In this document: piece by piece, positions 33,190 to 42,067 of the stretch
Layout of the letters: the number at the start of each line of letters is the position of its first letter
How positions within the stretch are numbered: position 1 is the stretch's first letter
Assembly (NCBI GenBank): GCA_963565915.1
Contig: OY751487.1
Coordinates: 62,001 to 126,000 of the forward strand
DNA length: 64,000 bases
Direction: 5' to 3'
Source of the DNA: Entoloma clypeatum
Taxonomy: Eukaryota; Basidiomycota; Agaricomycetes; Agaricales; Entolomataceae
Translations under genes and position numbers: made by a program
The notes under the pieces: model-generated
Seen by the model: the letters and a program-made list of their open reading frames with translations, nothing else
Told to the model about the DNA's origin: nothing
Database searches by the model: none

Positions 33190-33635
33190 CTGATGCCCAG
33201 CCCTCTCATGCCCAATGGCCCTCTCTCGCGCCCAATGGTCTTGACTCACATCCAACGGCCCTCTCATGCCCAATGGCCCTCTCTCGCGCCCAATGGTCTC
33301 GACTCACATCCAACGGCCCTCACTCATGCCCAACGGCCCTTTCTCGTGCCCAACGGACCTCTCTCGTGCCCAACGGACCTCTCTCGTGCCCAACGGCCCT
33401 CTTTCTTGCCCAACAGTCCCAACTGGTGCCCAATGGCTTCGACCCATGTCCAACGCCCTCCACTCGAGCCCAACGGCCCTCTCTCATCCCCAACAGCCCC
33501 CACTGGTGCCCAACGCCCTCAACTCATGCCTAACGCCCTCCCTTCACGCCCAACGGCCTTCACTCGCGCGCAACGGCCACCACTCGAGCACAACAGCCCC
33601 CACTCGCATGCAACAGCCTGTCCTCATGCCCTGTA
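33190..33635 (-). repeat. 20-bp minisatellite array, right arm of FB-1
   Basis: Period exactly 20 bp (CCCAACGGACCTCTCTCGTG and variants) over about 22 units, inverted relative to the left arm. It encodes only repetitive Pro/Asn/Ser peptides. Confidence 0.85.
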
Positions 33636-33754
33636 ACTACATATGTAGACCCTGTATTAGCACCCAAAAGACTGGTTTAGACCGGTCTCAACCGGTCTTT
33701 TACCAGTCTTCAAAAAAAAAATTTTGTTGAGACCGAAGACCGGGGCTGTTATGA

Positions 33755-33880
33755 TCACTCTTATCTTATCCTATTATCTAATCTCATCTTTATCTTATCT
33801 CTTTATCTTATCTCATCTTATTCTATCTCTTGATCTTATCCTATCTTATCTGAAACCTTTATCTTATCCTACCTCATGTT
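33755..33880 (+). repeat. (ATCTT)n-like microsatellite
   Basis: Imperfect repeats of ATCTTATC and CTTTATCTTATC directly to the right of FB-1. Confidence 0.75.
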
Positions 33881-35125
33881 AGACACATGCTATTCTAGAA
33901 CAGTCTTATTTACTGTGCACCTCATTTATGCCTCATGGTATTTACATATATAAGTAGCCGACTTTCCTTTGTATTCTGTAGCTTGTTCTCTTGAGATCCC
34001 ATGTGGGTCAATAGTCAGCATCGCTCCTTTGTCTTGATGGCATCATATCACCTCTCCTTGCGTGTTTTATGTTCGGGCCTGTGGATGTAGTTGTCAGACT
34101 CACATGTCGCCTCAACAGGGGCCGTCCCAATTTAGCAAGACTGAGACTGCGGTGATAAGGCCTAAAATCTGCGCGTTTTGCACCCTTTCACACTATCTCT
34201 AAGGGATATAGAGAGTCCTAGATGAGCTCCGATTCTGAGGACTTAGTGGCGACGTTAGAGAGAGAGACCAGCGACCCTGGCAATGTAGGACATAGCGCTG
34301 GTCACCACTATGGGCTTAGCTATGATACTCGAGAGCTATGGGATCGTCTCGCGAGATAGAAAAGACTATCGAGTGCCTCTCGTGACGAAGCGTGAAACAA
34401 GGAGATGGGTTATATTGGAGTTATCGATGACACTAGCACTGTCTACCATACATCGGGGCTTGACCGGAGACATTCTCGCGAGAGGTTTGGTCAACGTGCG
34501 CCGTGCTCCACGTCCAAATCGTCCATATCAGGAATATCGAAATGACATCAGATGATACAGACCGAGATCGGGTTTGATACGTCACGATCAACATGACCTT
34601 ATGGTGAACTTTGATAGGGACCGAATCTGATGGGTGGCTTATCAAGGCGACCCTTAATTGATGCAGCTGATACCTCACGGTAACTAATCAGCATCGTCCT
34701 GGGTACATCGCAAAACCAAGATATTGAAATAGTGGCCTCTCCAGTGTGGCAGAGGTTTGGATATGGAAAAGGGGCGTACCTGTGGCGTTGTCTACCACAT
34801 GGGCGCATTGAAACGACTCTAGCGAAGGTCACTTGACTGGATACCATTTATTGATACCACATGCAACCTTTTTCTATATTTATTGCTGCTCATGTATAAA
34901 ATCTCGTAGTTTCGTGGTAGATAGGTTAGGTTAGATTGTGCCCCAGAATTGATAGCATTTGTCTTGTGCATCTGTCGTCGTTCGCGAGTATCATTGAAGC
35001 CTCGAGATCGTTTGGTTTGCATCGGAAGTCAGTCGCAATTGTGTTTTGTGTGTTCGAGAACTTGTCAATCGTCAAATCGTGTTATCTATCGGTCGTATTG
35101 GTCATTGTCGTGTTCGTATTCGGTC
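33881..35125. other. Left flank of gypsy-1, no recognised gene
   Basis: No domain-bearing frame was found. Ends in CGGTC (35121-35125), the gypsy-1 target site. It may belong to the split DIRS-like element or another decayed element. Confidence 0.35.
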
Positions 35126-35492
35126 TGTTACGGACTAACGACTACGGACGTATACGCTTACTTTTCATTTTTACTCATCGGCCCCCGCTTACACATATCG
35201 TATTACACTTTATTCCTTTTAGTATACTTCGCTCCCGCGCTGACTCGCTTTCCGCAGCCGTCTGACTCATTCCGCAGTCATCTTACTCAGACGCACTGCC
35301 TTCCGCAGTTATCTTACTCAGATACACTGCCTTACGCAGTACTGACTCATATGCTATCGCCTATAGTCAGTACCTATATAAACCCTTTGTACTATAGCTA
35401 GATTCCTTAGATTTAGCAATCACATTGCTCTTCGCCTTTCCATCTTCCTGCATACTCTGCCCGAACCTTGGAACGGTTTGTTACGCATAACA
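35126..35492 (+). repeat. Gypsy-1 5' LTR
   Basis: Contains TATATAAA (about 35374-35382) and tandem 31-bp units of the type TTACTCAGA..CACTGCCTTCCGCAG, one more than the 3' LTR. Confidence 0.93.
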
Positions 35493-35501
35493 AGTTGCTA
35501 A

Positions 35502-36281
35502 ATCTCGTTAGGTTCGCCCAGAGCGAAGAGAGCAACTACCAGACGAGTCAAGACGTCGCGCTTCTTTGAAGACTTCACCAGTAACCCATTCAGCACGCCA
35601 GAAGCCCGACAGGAGGAGCTAAGTCCTCGAGACAGTATCGATTTTACGCTTATCCAGCAGTACATCGAATCGGAGATCCGTCGCATCCTACAGCAGGTGC
35701 TTGACGAAGAACTAGACAACGACGAGCATCGCCCCCACGGCGAGATAGCAGAGAGCATCCATCTTGCTCGGCAACACCAGATCGCGCGTTACAACGCCCG
35801 ACAGAACGAACTCGAAAGCTTTCGCGTTCAAGAAGGACCTCAGACAGGTCGGATCACAGAGATCAGAGAGTTTATCGGTGTCCAGACAACCGTTATCAGA
35901 AGATTGATTAGGACGCTCACATCGAGACGTCCCAGAGCCGCATCACCACGTCTTACTCGAAGCAGCAGATCTACGCCCACTTCACCGCCAACGAGCAACA
36001 GACCGAGTACAACCGTTGGGCACGAAACGAGAGACTTGACCCCTTCTCGCGACCAACAGACGCGCAGGAACAGAGATTCCTTAGAGATCTACAGAGGAAA
36101 TACCCCGAACGTTTTGCCACCGATTCCGCCGACGAGTCCCCTGACGAATTTACTTTTGACTCCGCGCAGTCAGATACCGAACAGACGCCTAGAACAGGGA
36201 CTGATTTTCAACCCCTACCTATATCCCGAACCCCATCTTCATCCCAACAATCCGACACCTCTCCTACTCCGCAGGTTCTAG
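35502..36281 (+). CDS. Gypsy-1 N-terminal gag-region ORF
   Basis: Open from just after the LTR without ATG until 35697. The N-terminal part (RDSIDFTLIQQYIESEIRRI, LARQHQIARYNARQNELESF) is helical and gag-like up to about 35905. After that the gag-like reading (YSKQQIYAHFTANEQQTEYN, AQEQRFLRDLQRKYPERFA) continues in the frame of the downstream gag ORF, i.e. a -1 shift, next to a TAG in that frame. Either a one-base indel has split a longer gag or a shift is used. The remaining codons of this ORF are then not coding. Confidence 0.5.
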   Translation: MSLGSPRAKRATTRRVKTSRFFEDFTSNPFSTPEARQEELSPRDSIDFTLIQQYIESEIRRILQQVLDEELDNDEHRPHGEIAESIHLARQHQIARYNARQNELESFRVQEGPQTGRITEIREFIGVQTTVIRRLIRTLTSRRPRAASPRLTRSSRSTPTSPPTSNRPSTTVGHETRDLTPSRDQQTRRNRDSLEIYRGNTPNVLPPIPPTSPLTNLLLTPRSQIPNRRLEQGLIFNPYLYPEPHLHPNNPTPLLLRRF

Positions 36282-36283
36282 AC

Positions 36284-37153
36284 ATGGCAGAAGCACCGAC
36301 AGTACAAACAATGGATACATCCAAGATCATCAAGGATCCTGGGATGTTCAAAGACAGACACACCTTCGACGAGTGGTGGAAAGCCACCAAATTATACATC
36401 AGGTTCCAGAAGGGCCTGTCCGATGATCAGAAGATTCTTGCGGTGTTATCCCGCATGATGGAAGGGTCCGGTAAACACTGGGCCAGCAACAAGTTAGACG
36501 CTCTTGCCACCGATGGCGAGAACATCACCTGGTTAGGATTCTCAGACGACATCGCTACGCGATTCTCTATTGCCAACAAGTCGGCAGCGGCCAAGGCGAA
36601 ACTCGAAGTCCTGAAACAGGAGAAACGCACCATCGACGAATTCTTGGACGAATTCGAAGAGATCTTGAAGCTGTCAAACCTTGGCGAAGAAACCGGGAAA
36701 TACATCCTGGAAAAGAATGTCAACCGCAGAATTTCTGAACAAGTGGCTAGCGATGGCAAGACGTACACTGATTACGCAAAGGAGATCCGAAACAAGGGAC
36801 GACAGATGGAGGGACATGCATTAGTCATCCGAGGGGGTGGCGACACACGCACCGGATCGGGTACCACTTATGGTGGTCAAGGCAAAGCCATGGAGATCGA
36901 CAAAGCAGGAGTAGCCCGTTGCTACAACTGTCAGCGCTTTGGTCACCTTGCCAAAGACTGCAAAGCCCCGAAGAAGAAAGATGGTCGCAAGTGTTTCAAC
37001 TGCGACCAAGAAGGACATATCGCGCGCAACTGCCGCAAGCCGAAGAAGAACTCTGGAAAGATTAGGAAGGTGTCTGATGGAGATACCGATGATGACGATG
37101 AAACCATCACCATAGAGACCGATGAGAAGGATTTTCCCGAAGGGTCCGATTAA
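36284..37153 (+). CDS. Gypsy-1 Gag with two zinc knuckles
   Basis: 289 residues from MAEAPTVQTMDTSK. A retrotransposon gag capsid domain (FDEWWKATKLYIRF, LSRMMEGSGKHWAS, FLDEFEEILKLSNL) occupies residues about 25-170. Two CCHC knuckles follow, CYNCQRFGHLAKDC and CFNCDQEGHIARNC (about 205-260), then an acidic tail. It packages element RNA. The frame is open upstream of the ATG (DFQPLPISRTPSSSQQSD), so the true protein may be longer. Pol lies in the -1 frame. Confidence 0.9.
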   Translation: MAEAPTVQTMDTSKIIKDPGMFKDRHTFDEWWKATKLYIRFQKGLSDDQKILAVLSRMMEGSGKHWASNKLDALATDGENITWLGFSDDIATRFSIANKSAAAKAKLEVLKQEKRTIDEFLDEFEEILKLSNLGEETGKYILEKNVNRRISEQVASDGKTYTDYAKEIRNKGRQMEGHALVIRGGGDTRTGSGTTYGGQGKAMEIDKAGVARCYNCQRFGHLAKDCKAPKKKDGRKCFNCDQEGHIARNCRKPKKNSGKIRKVSDGDTDDDDETITIETDEKDFPEGSD

Positions 37154-40100
37154 ACGACGCTAAGTCGCGACCCTTATCCATTAAACGAACTCGCTTGCCT
37201 GGTGCAGTTACAGACAATATAACTTATGTTATCCCTGCAAAGCGAGCCGTTGCGTCAACTAAGATTGTCAAGGGAGATAAACCTCCGAAACGACGAGAGA
37301 TCAAGCTGCAAGCTCAGATCAAAACACGACGAGGACCAAAGGCCATTCGACCCGAGGTCGATAGCGGATGTGAACGCACATGTATCCATCCCAGAATAGT
37401 ACGTGAACAGAACCTTCCCACACGTGGAATAAAGCCCATATCAATCCTAAATGCGGATGGATCACCGAACCGACAACAGAAAGCAGAAAAACTTGCCGAA
37501 GTCAAGTTGGACTTAGGAACACACCAGGAAACCATGGAGGCAATGGTATTGGACATTGGGAGAACGGATATGCTTTTGGGACATGATTGGTTGGTGCACC
37601 ACAACCCTACAATCAATTGGACGACCGGCGCCGTAACATTCAACCGATGCCCATCAACGTGTCAAACCAAACACTCGGATTTCAGGGTTAACCTTAATGG
37701 TCGCAAACATCGGGTTCGCATGGTGGAAATACGAGACAAGGATGCACCCAAGAAATCAGATCAGAAATGGAAGCCCGGAGACCCCATATTGGAAGCAGTT
37801 ACTCCCACACCACCTCCCACAACCAAACGACCCTCATATGTTGAACGTTTTGCCCATCTTTTTGAAAAAGAAAACTTTGACAAGATCCCAAAGGAAAGGG
37901 AATGGGACCACGGCATCGAACTTACACCGGACGCACCAAAGGAGCTAGGGGGAAACACGTACCCTATGACCCAAAAGGAGCAAGAAGAACTGGACGAATT
38001 CATCGACGAAGGCCTGACAACCGGAAAGATCCGACCGTCCAAATCACCTTATGCATCACCCTGCTTCTTCATTAACAAGAAAGACGGTTCCAAACGATTG
38101 GTACAGGACTATCGCACGGTTAACAAATTCACGGTTAAGGACAAATTCCCACTCCCACGCATCAACGACCTCTTGGATGTATTGAAGGACGCAGTCTACT
38201 TCAACAAAATGGACATCATGTGGGGATACAATAATGTGCGGATCAAAAAGGGTGACGAATGGAAAGCCGCCTTCTTGACCAGCCGAGGATTGTTTGAACC
38301 ATTGGTCATGTTTTTCGGTCTCTGCAATTCCCCGGGAACGTTCTCTCGGATGATGGCCAGCCTATTCAGGGATCAGATCCGTCGGCGCATCTGTGTGATT
38401 TACATGGATGACATAGTGGTTATTGGTAAAACCAAGGAAGAACTCGCCCGGAATACCGAAGAAATCTTGCAGATCCTGTCGGACAATGACTTGTTCCTAA
38501 AGGAGAAGAAGTGTCTTTGGGAAGTAACGAAATGCCCCATATTGGGATATGTCGTTGGTGAAGGGCGCGTCGAGATGGAAACTGAAAAGGTGGACACAAT
38601 CCGGAACTGGCGAGTACCCACATCAAAAAAGGAAGTCCAGAGGTTCCTGGGATTTGCCAACTTTTATCGACGCTTCATTGAGGGATACTCAAACATCGCA
38701 AAGCCACTGACGACACTTACGGGAAATACAGCATTCACATGGGGACCAGCGGCGCAAGAAGCATTTGAAGGTCTCATACGGGCAATCACGACAGCACCAG
38801 TCTTGGCATTGCCCAAACCGGACGGACAGTTCAGGGTTGAAACCGATGCATCGGGTTATGCAATTGGAGCGGTACTCTCACAGAAACAAGACGACAAGTG
38901 GCATCCTATCGCGTTCTTGTCGCGGACCATGTCCGCGGCCGAACAGAATTACGAGATATATGACAAGGAGCTCTTGGCGGTCATGGAAGCACTAAAGGAC
39001 TGGCGACATTATCTACTTGAAGCCAAGGAACGTTTCGAGATCTTAACCGATCACAAAAACCTGGAGTATTTCCGGCGTCCTCAGGACCTAAACCAACGAC
39101 AGAGGCGCTGGAAGATGAAGCTACAAGACTATGACTTCGAATTGCGACATGTACCTGGGAAGACAAACGCGAAAGCAGACATCCTGTCACGTTTACCCTG
39201 GTATGAAACGGAACTCGAGCCGCAGGACAGCGACCAAATGCTCAAGGAGGGACTATTTTTGAAACGATTGGAATCAGAAGATGTGATACAAATGGAGATG
39301 TTCACGGAGGAACAATTCTTTGAAGGGGGTGAAACATCTGATTCCATCAAAATCGGAAACATCACAACCATCGAAAACCCATGGATCGCACGCATCAAGG
39401 CCTCGAATCGCATGGAGACAGAAGTAGCCCAGGGTCTGAAGAAGAATCCTCACTGGTACCAGCAGGAAAATGGCATCACCTACGCAGGAGAACGAGTCTA
39501 TGTTCCACCAGATCCACAACTGCGCCAAGAACTGATGTTTGAAGCGCACGACGCACCAGTGGCAGGACATCCAGGACAATATCGAACACACGAACTCCTC
39601 ACTCGCACCTACTGGTGGCCCACCATCCTACATGACGTAAAGAAGTATGTGAAAGGTTGTGACACCTGTCAACGTAACAAGATCAGCCGCCAAAGAAGAC
39701 ACGCCCCTCTACACCCTAACGCCGCGCCAAGTCAACCATGGGAAGACATAGGGATTGACGTCGTGGGACCGATACCAGAATCTGATGGGAAGAACGCAAT
39801 TCTGGTCATCACGGACAGACATTCAAAGATGCTTCATCTCATCCCGACAACCGTGGAACTATCGGCTGAAGGATTAGCCAAGATCTATCGGGACCAGATA
39901 TGGAAGCTTCACGGGATCCCCAAGAAGATCATCAGCGATAGGGGACCACAGTTCGCTGCGAAGTTCATGGAGATACTTTGCCGCATGTTGGGGATCAAGA
40001 GGAACCTGTCCACCGCGTACCACCCACAGACTGATGGACAGGCCGAGCGATCGCATCAGGAAACAGAAGCGTTCTTACGAAACTTCGTCAACCATCTACA

Positions 40101-40803
40101 GGATGATTGGGCGGAATGGATCGCAATCGCAGAGTTCCAGTACAATGACAAAGAGCACCAGGCAACGAAGCACACCCCCTTCTACCTCAACTACGGTTTA
40201 CATCCGTGGAAGGGAGAACTCGTGTTAGAGGATACCAATCCGGCTGCCAACGACTTCTTGAAAAAACTCAAACAGGCACGGGAAGAAGCCAATGCTGCGC
40301 TGAAACAAGCACAGGATCAGATGAAGAAGACAGTTGACACACGGCGAAGTCCGTCTCGGGACTACCGCATCGGAGACAAGGTGTGGCTGGAAGGAACTAA
40401 CATCAGGACCGATCGACCCTCAAAGAAACTTGATGCACTCCGACATGGACCATTCAAAGTTCTAGAGAAGAAAGGGGCTAGCGCGTACCTTCTTGATCTT
40501 CCGAAGACTTGGAAGATGATCCACCCTGTGTTCAACGAGACCCTGTTGTCACCATATGAAACGCCGAAGTACGCCATCCAGAAAAGGAAACCAGCCCCTG
40601 ATCCGATCATCGTCGAAGGACGAGAAGAGTACCATGTGTCTACGATCCTGGACTCTCGAAAGTTCCGCGGAAAGATCCAGTACCTTGTCCAGTGGGAAGG
40701 ATATGGCCCAGAAGAGAACACATGGGAACCGCGAGCTAATGTTCAGAACGCTCAAGATTTGATCCGTGATTTCCATCGGCAGAACCCGTCGCGTCCACGA
40801 TAA
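37126..40803 (+). CDS. Gypsy-1 Pol: protease, RT, RNase H, integrase, chromodomain
   Basis: The frame opens after a TGA at 37123-37125 and overlaps the end of gag by 28 nt in the -1 frame. There is no ATG near its start, so a -1 shift is the likely route; the only run there is T TTT CCC (37132-37138), a near-canonical slip site. Domains: protease EVDSGCERTC (about 37350) and LGHDWLVHHNP; RT with SPYASPCFFINKKDGS, FFGLCNSPGTF and YMDDIVV (38401-); RNase H ETDASGYAIGAVLS and YDKELLAVMEALKDW; integrase HHCC (GHPGQYRTHELL...CDTCQRNK), core D (GIDVVGP), D (ISDRGPQFAA), E (TDGQAERSHQE); C-terminal chromodomain VSTILDSRKFRGKIQYLVQW followed by YGPEENTWEP. The chromodomain places it in the chromoviruses and may direct insertion to heterochromatin. 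No lesion seen. Confidence 0.95.
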   Translation, partial: EGFSRRVRLNDAKSRPLSIKRTRLPGAVTDNITYVIPAKRAVASTKIVKGDKPPKRREIKLQAQIKTRRGPKAIRPEVDSGCERTCIHPRIVREQNLPTRGIKPISILNADGSPNRQQKAEKLAEVKLDLGTHQETMEAMVLDIGRTDMLLGHDWLVHHNPTINWTTGAVTFNRCPSTCQTKHSDFRVNLNGRKHRVRMVEIRDKDAPKKSDQKWKPGDPILEAVTPTPPPTTKRPSYVERFAHLFEKENFDKIPKEREWDHGIELTPDAPKELGGNTYPMTQKEQEELDEFIDEGLTTGKIRPSKSPYASPCFFINKKDGSKRLVQDYRTVNKFTVKDKFPLPRINDLLDVLKDAVYFNKMDIMWGYNNVRIKKGDEWKAAFLTSRGLFEPLVMFFGLCNSPGTFSRMMASLFRDQIRRRICVIYMDDIVVIGKTKEELARNTEEILQILSDNDLFLKEKKCLWEVTKCPILGYVVGEGRVEMETEKVDTIRNWRVPTSKKEVQRFLGFANFYRRFIEGYSNIAKPLTTLTGNTAFTWGPAAQEAFEGLIRAITTAPVLALPKPDGQFRVETDASGYAIGAVLSQKQDDKWHPIAFLSRTMSAAEQNYEIYDKELLAVMEALKDWRHYLLEAKERFEILTDHKNLEYFRRPQDLNQRQRRWKMKLQDYDFELRHVPGKTNAKADILSRLPWYETELEPQDSDQMLKEGLFLKRLESEDVIQMEMFTEEQFFEGGETSDSIKIGNITTIENPWIARIKASNRMETEVAQGLKKNPHWYQQENGITYAGERVYVPPDPQLRQELMFEAHDAPVAGHPGQYRTHELLTRTYWWPTILHDVKKYVKGCDTCQRNKISRQRRHAPLHPNAAPSQPWEDIGIDVVGPIPESDGKNAILVITDRHSKMLHLIPTTVELSAEGLAKIYRDQIWKLHGIPKKIISDRGPQFAAKFMEILCRMLGIKRNLSTAYHPQTDGQAERSHQETEAFLRNFVNHLQDDWAEWIAIAEFQYNDKEHQATKHTPFYLNYGLHPWKGELVLEDTNPAANDFLKKLKQAREEANAALKQAQDQMKKTVDTRRSPSRDYRIGDKVWLEGTNIRTDRPSKKLDALRHGPFKVLEKKGASAYLLDLPKTWKMIHPVFNETLLSPYETPKYAIQKRKPAPDPIIVEGREEYHVSTILDSRKFRGKIQYLVQWEGYGPEENTWEPRANVQNAQDLIRDFHRQNPSRPR

Positions 40804-40927
40804 AAGACACCCGTTGAAATCAGCAAACAGCATCGACCTTCATCAGTCAAGACCCACCGAGTTCCCCGCTCCGTCTCCAAACATAGCTACTCCATTCTTC
40901 CTCTATCTCTCCAACATCCTCCACACC

Positions 40928-41296
40928 ATGTCCAACATCACCGCCGCCTCCACCGATGCTTCCGATATCAACCCCACCATCACCACCCTCATCGGCGAAG
41001 CACTCTCCATGCGCGACCAGATCCATGCGCTCGAAACCTCCGTTGCCGACATCCTCCACCGGCAGATGCACATCCGCCTTCATACCCTCTCCGATTTGCC
41101 AACCGCCCCCACCGCTGAGGAAAAACTCATCCTCAAAAACTATACCAACACCCTTGCTGTCGAGAATCGACGCCTTCGCCTCGCCGTTCGAGGTTTGGAG
41201 TTTGCCACGGCGGTAAACGACGAACTGATAAAGGATTGGGGTAACCGAGTTGACCCTGCCTGGGCCGATCCAAATGGCAACGATGGATGGGAGTAG
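40928..41296 (+). CDS. Gypsy-1 ORF3, small coiled-coil-like protein
   Basis: 122 residues from MSNITAASTDASDINPTI to the stop, between pol and the polypurine tract. It looks largely helical: SMRDQIHALETSVADILHRQ and TNTLAVENRRLRLAVRGLEF have heptad-like hydrophobic spacing. No known domain. A diverged copy of the same ORF is at 47271-47665 (minus), at the same position relative to polypurine tract and LTR, so it is a regular family component and not random DNA. It has its own ATG and must be expressed by reinitiation, splicing or a separate transcript. Function unknown. Confidence 0.65.
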   Translation: MSNITAASTDASDINPTITTLIGEALSMRDQIHALETSVADILHRQMHIRLHTLSDLPTAPTAEEKLILKNYTNTLAVENRRLRLAVRGLEFATAVNDELIKDWGNRVDPAWADPNGNDGWE

Positions 41297-41333
41297 GTAG
41301 TCTGTGAGGACACAGACCTTGAGGAGGGGAACA

Positions 41334-41669
41334 TGTTACGGACTAACGACTACGGACGTATACGCTTACTTTTCATTTTTACTCATCGGCCCCCGCTTAC
41401 ACATATCGTATTACACTTTATTCCTTTTAGTATACTTCGCTCCCGCGCTGACTCGCTTTCCGCAGCCGTCTGACTCATTCCGCAGTCATCTTACTCAGAT
41501 ACACTGCCTTACGCAGTACTGACTCATATGCTATCGCCTATAGTCAGTACCTATATAAACCCTTTGTACTATAGCTAGATTCCTTAGATTTAGCAATCAC
41601 ATTGCTCTTCGCCTTTCCATCTTCCTGCATACTCTGCCCGAACCTTGGAACGGTTTGTTACGCATAACA
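41334..41669 (+). repeat. Gypsy-1 3' LTR
   Basis: 336 bp, identical in layout to the 5' LTR apart from one missing 31-bp unit. Confidence 0.93.
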
Positions 41670-41674
41670 CGGTC

Positions 41675-42067
41675 GAGATCATGTTCGCGAAGTCTTGTTG
41701 GTCCGGAAATCACAAACCTCGGTTCATTATCTATTGAGAACTATCTCTAAGTCTTGTTCGAGACCTATCGAGCCATCGCTAAATGAGTTATTCAATTGTC
41801 GTTTGGAAGAGTCGCATCCTGAGTGATCCCACTCATCACCCCGAACTATATCGATTGAGAAGTACACATTGCAAGACTTGTTCAGTCTTCGTTGTTGTGT
41901 TTGGTGTTTGTGTGTGTGATAGAGATATTGCTCGCGCTCATCCCCAGACTCACTTCCTTCATTTCAGCGGTCTCAGTCTATTTCGGTTCATTTTTTGATT
42001 CAGTCTGGTCCAGTTCCAGTCCTATTGGACTGAACCTTGAAACACTAGGTATGGGGCCAAACTCGCA
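41675..42067. other. Right flank of gypsy-1, no recognised gene
   Basis: T-rich DNA with no supported coding region. It presumably belongs to the same pre-insertion sequence as 33.9-35.1 kb. Confidence 0.35.

Larger units (their letters stand above)
31981..33750. mobile_element. Foldback-like element FB-1 with inverted minisatellite arrays
   Basis: The outer parts are rich in ACCGGTC/GAGACCG motifs (about 32025-32145 and 33670-33745). Inside are two arrays of a degenerate 20-bp unit in opposite orientation, flanking a unique core of about 0.55 kb (32640-33185) that contains GACTTTCGGCAATTGCCAAG. The limits are approximate; no target duplication was identified. Confidence 0.6.
35126..41669 (+). 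mobile_element. Gypsy-1, Ty3/gypsy chromovirus with an extra 3' ORF
   Basis: LTRs 35126-35492 (367 bp) and 41334-41669 (336 bp) both run TGTTACGGAC...ACGCATAACA. The length difference is one 31-bp internal unit. Target duplication CGGTC at 35121-35125 and 41670-41674. Polypurine tract GAGGAGGGGAACA just before the 3' LTR. Order: N-terminal gag ORF, gag, pol ending in a chromodomain, ORF3. Pol and gag are intact. Confidence 0.95.

Noticed and set aside
33064..33730. Repetitive Pro/Asn proteins encoded by the FB-1 array
   Set aside because: All frames of a 20-bp repeat stay open together; the sequence is a minisatellite.
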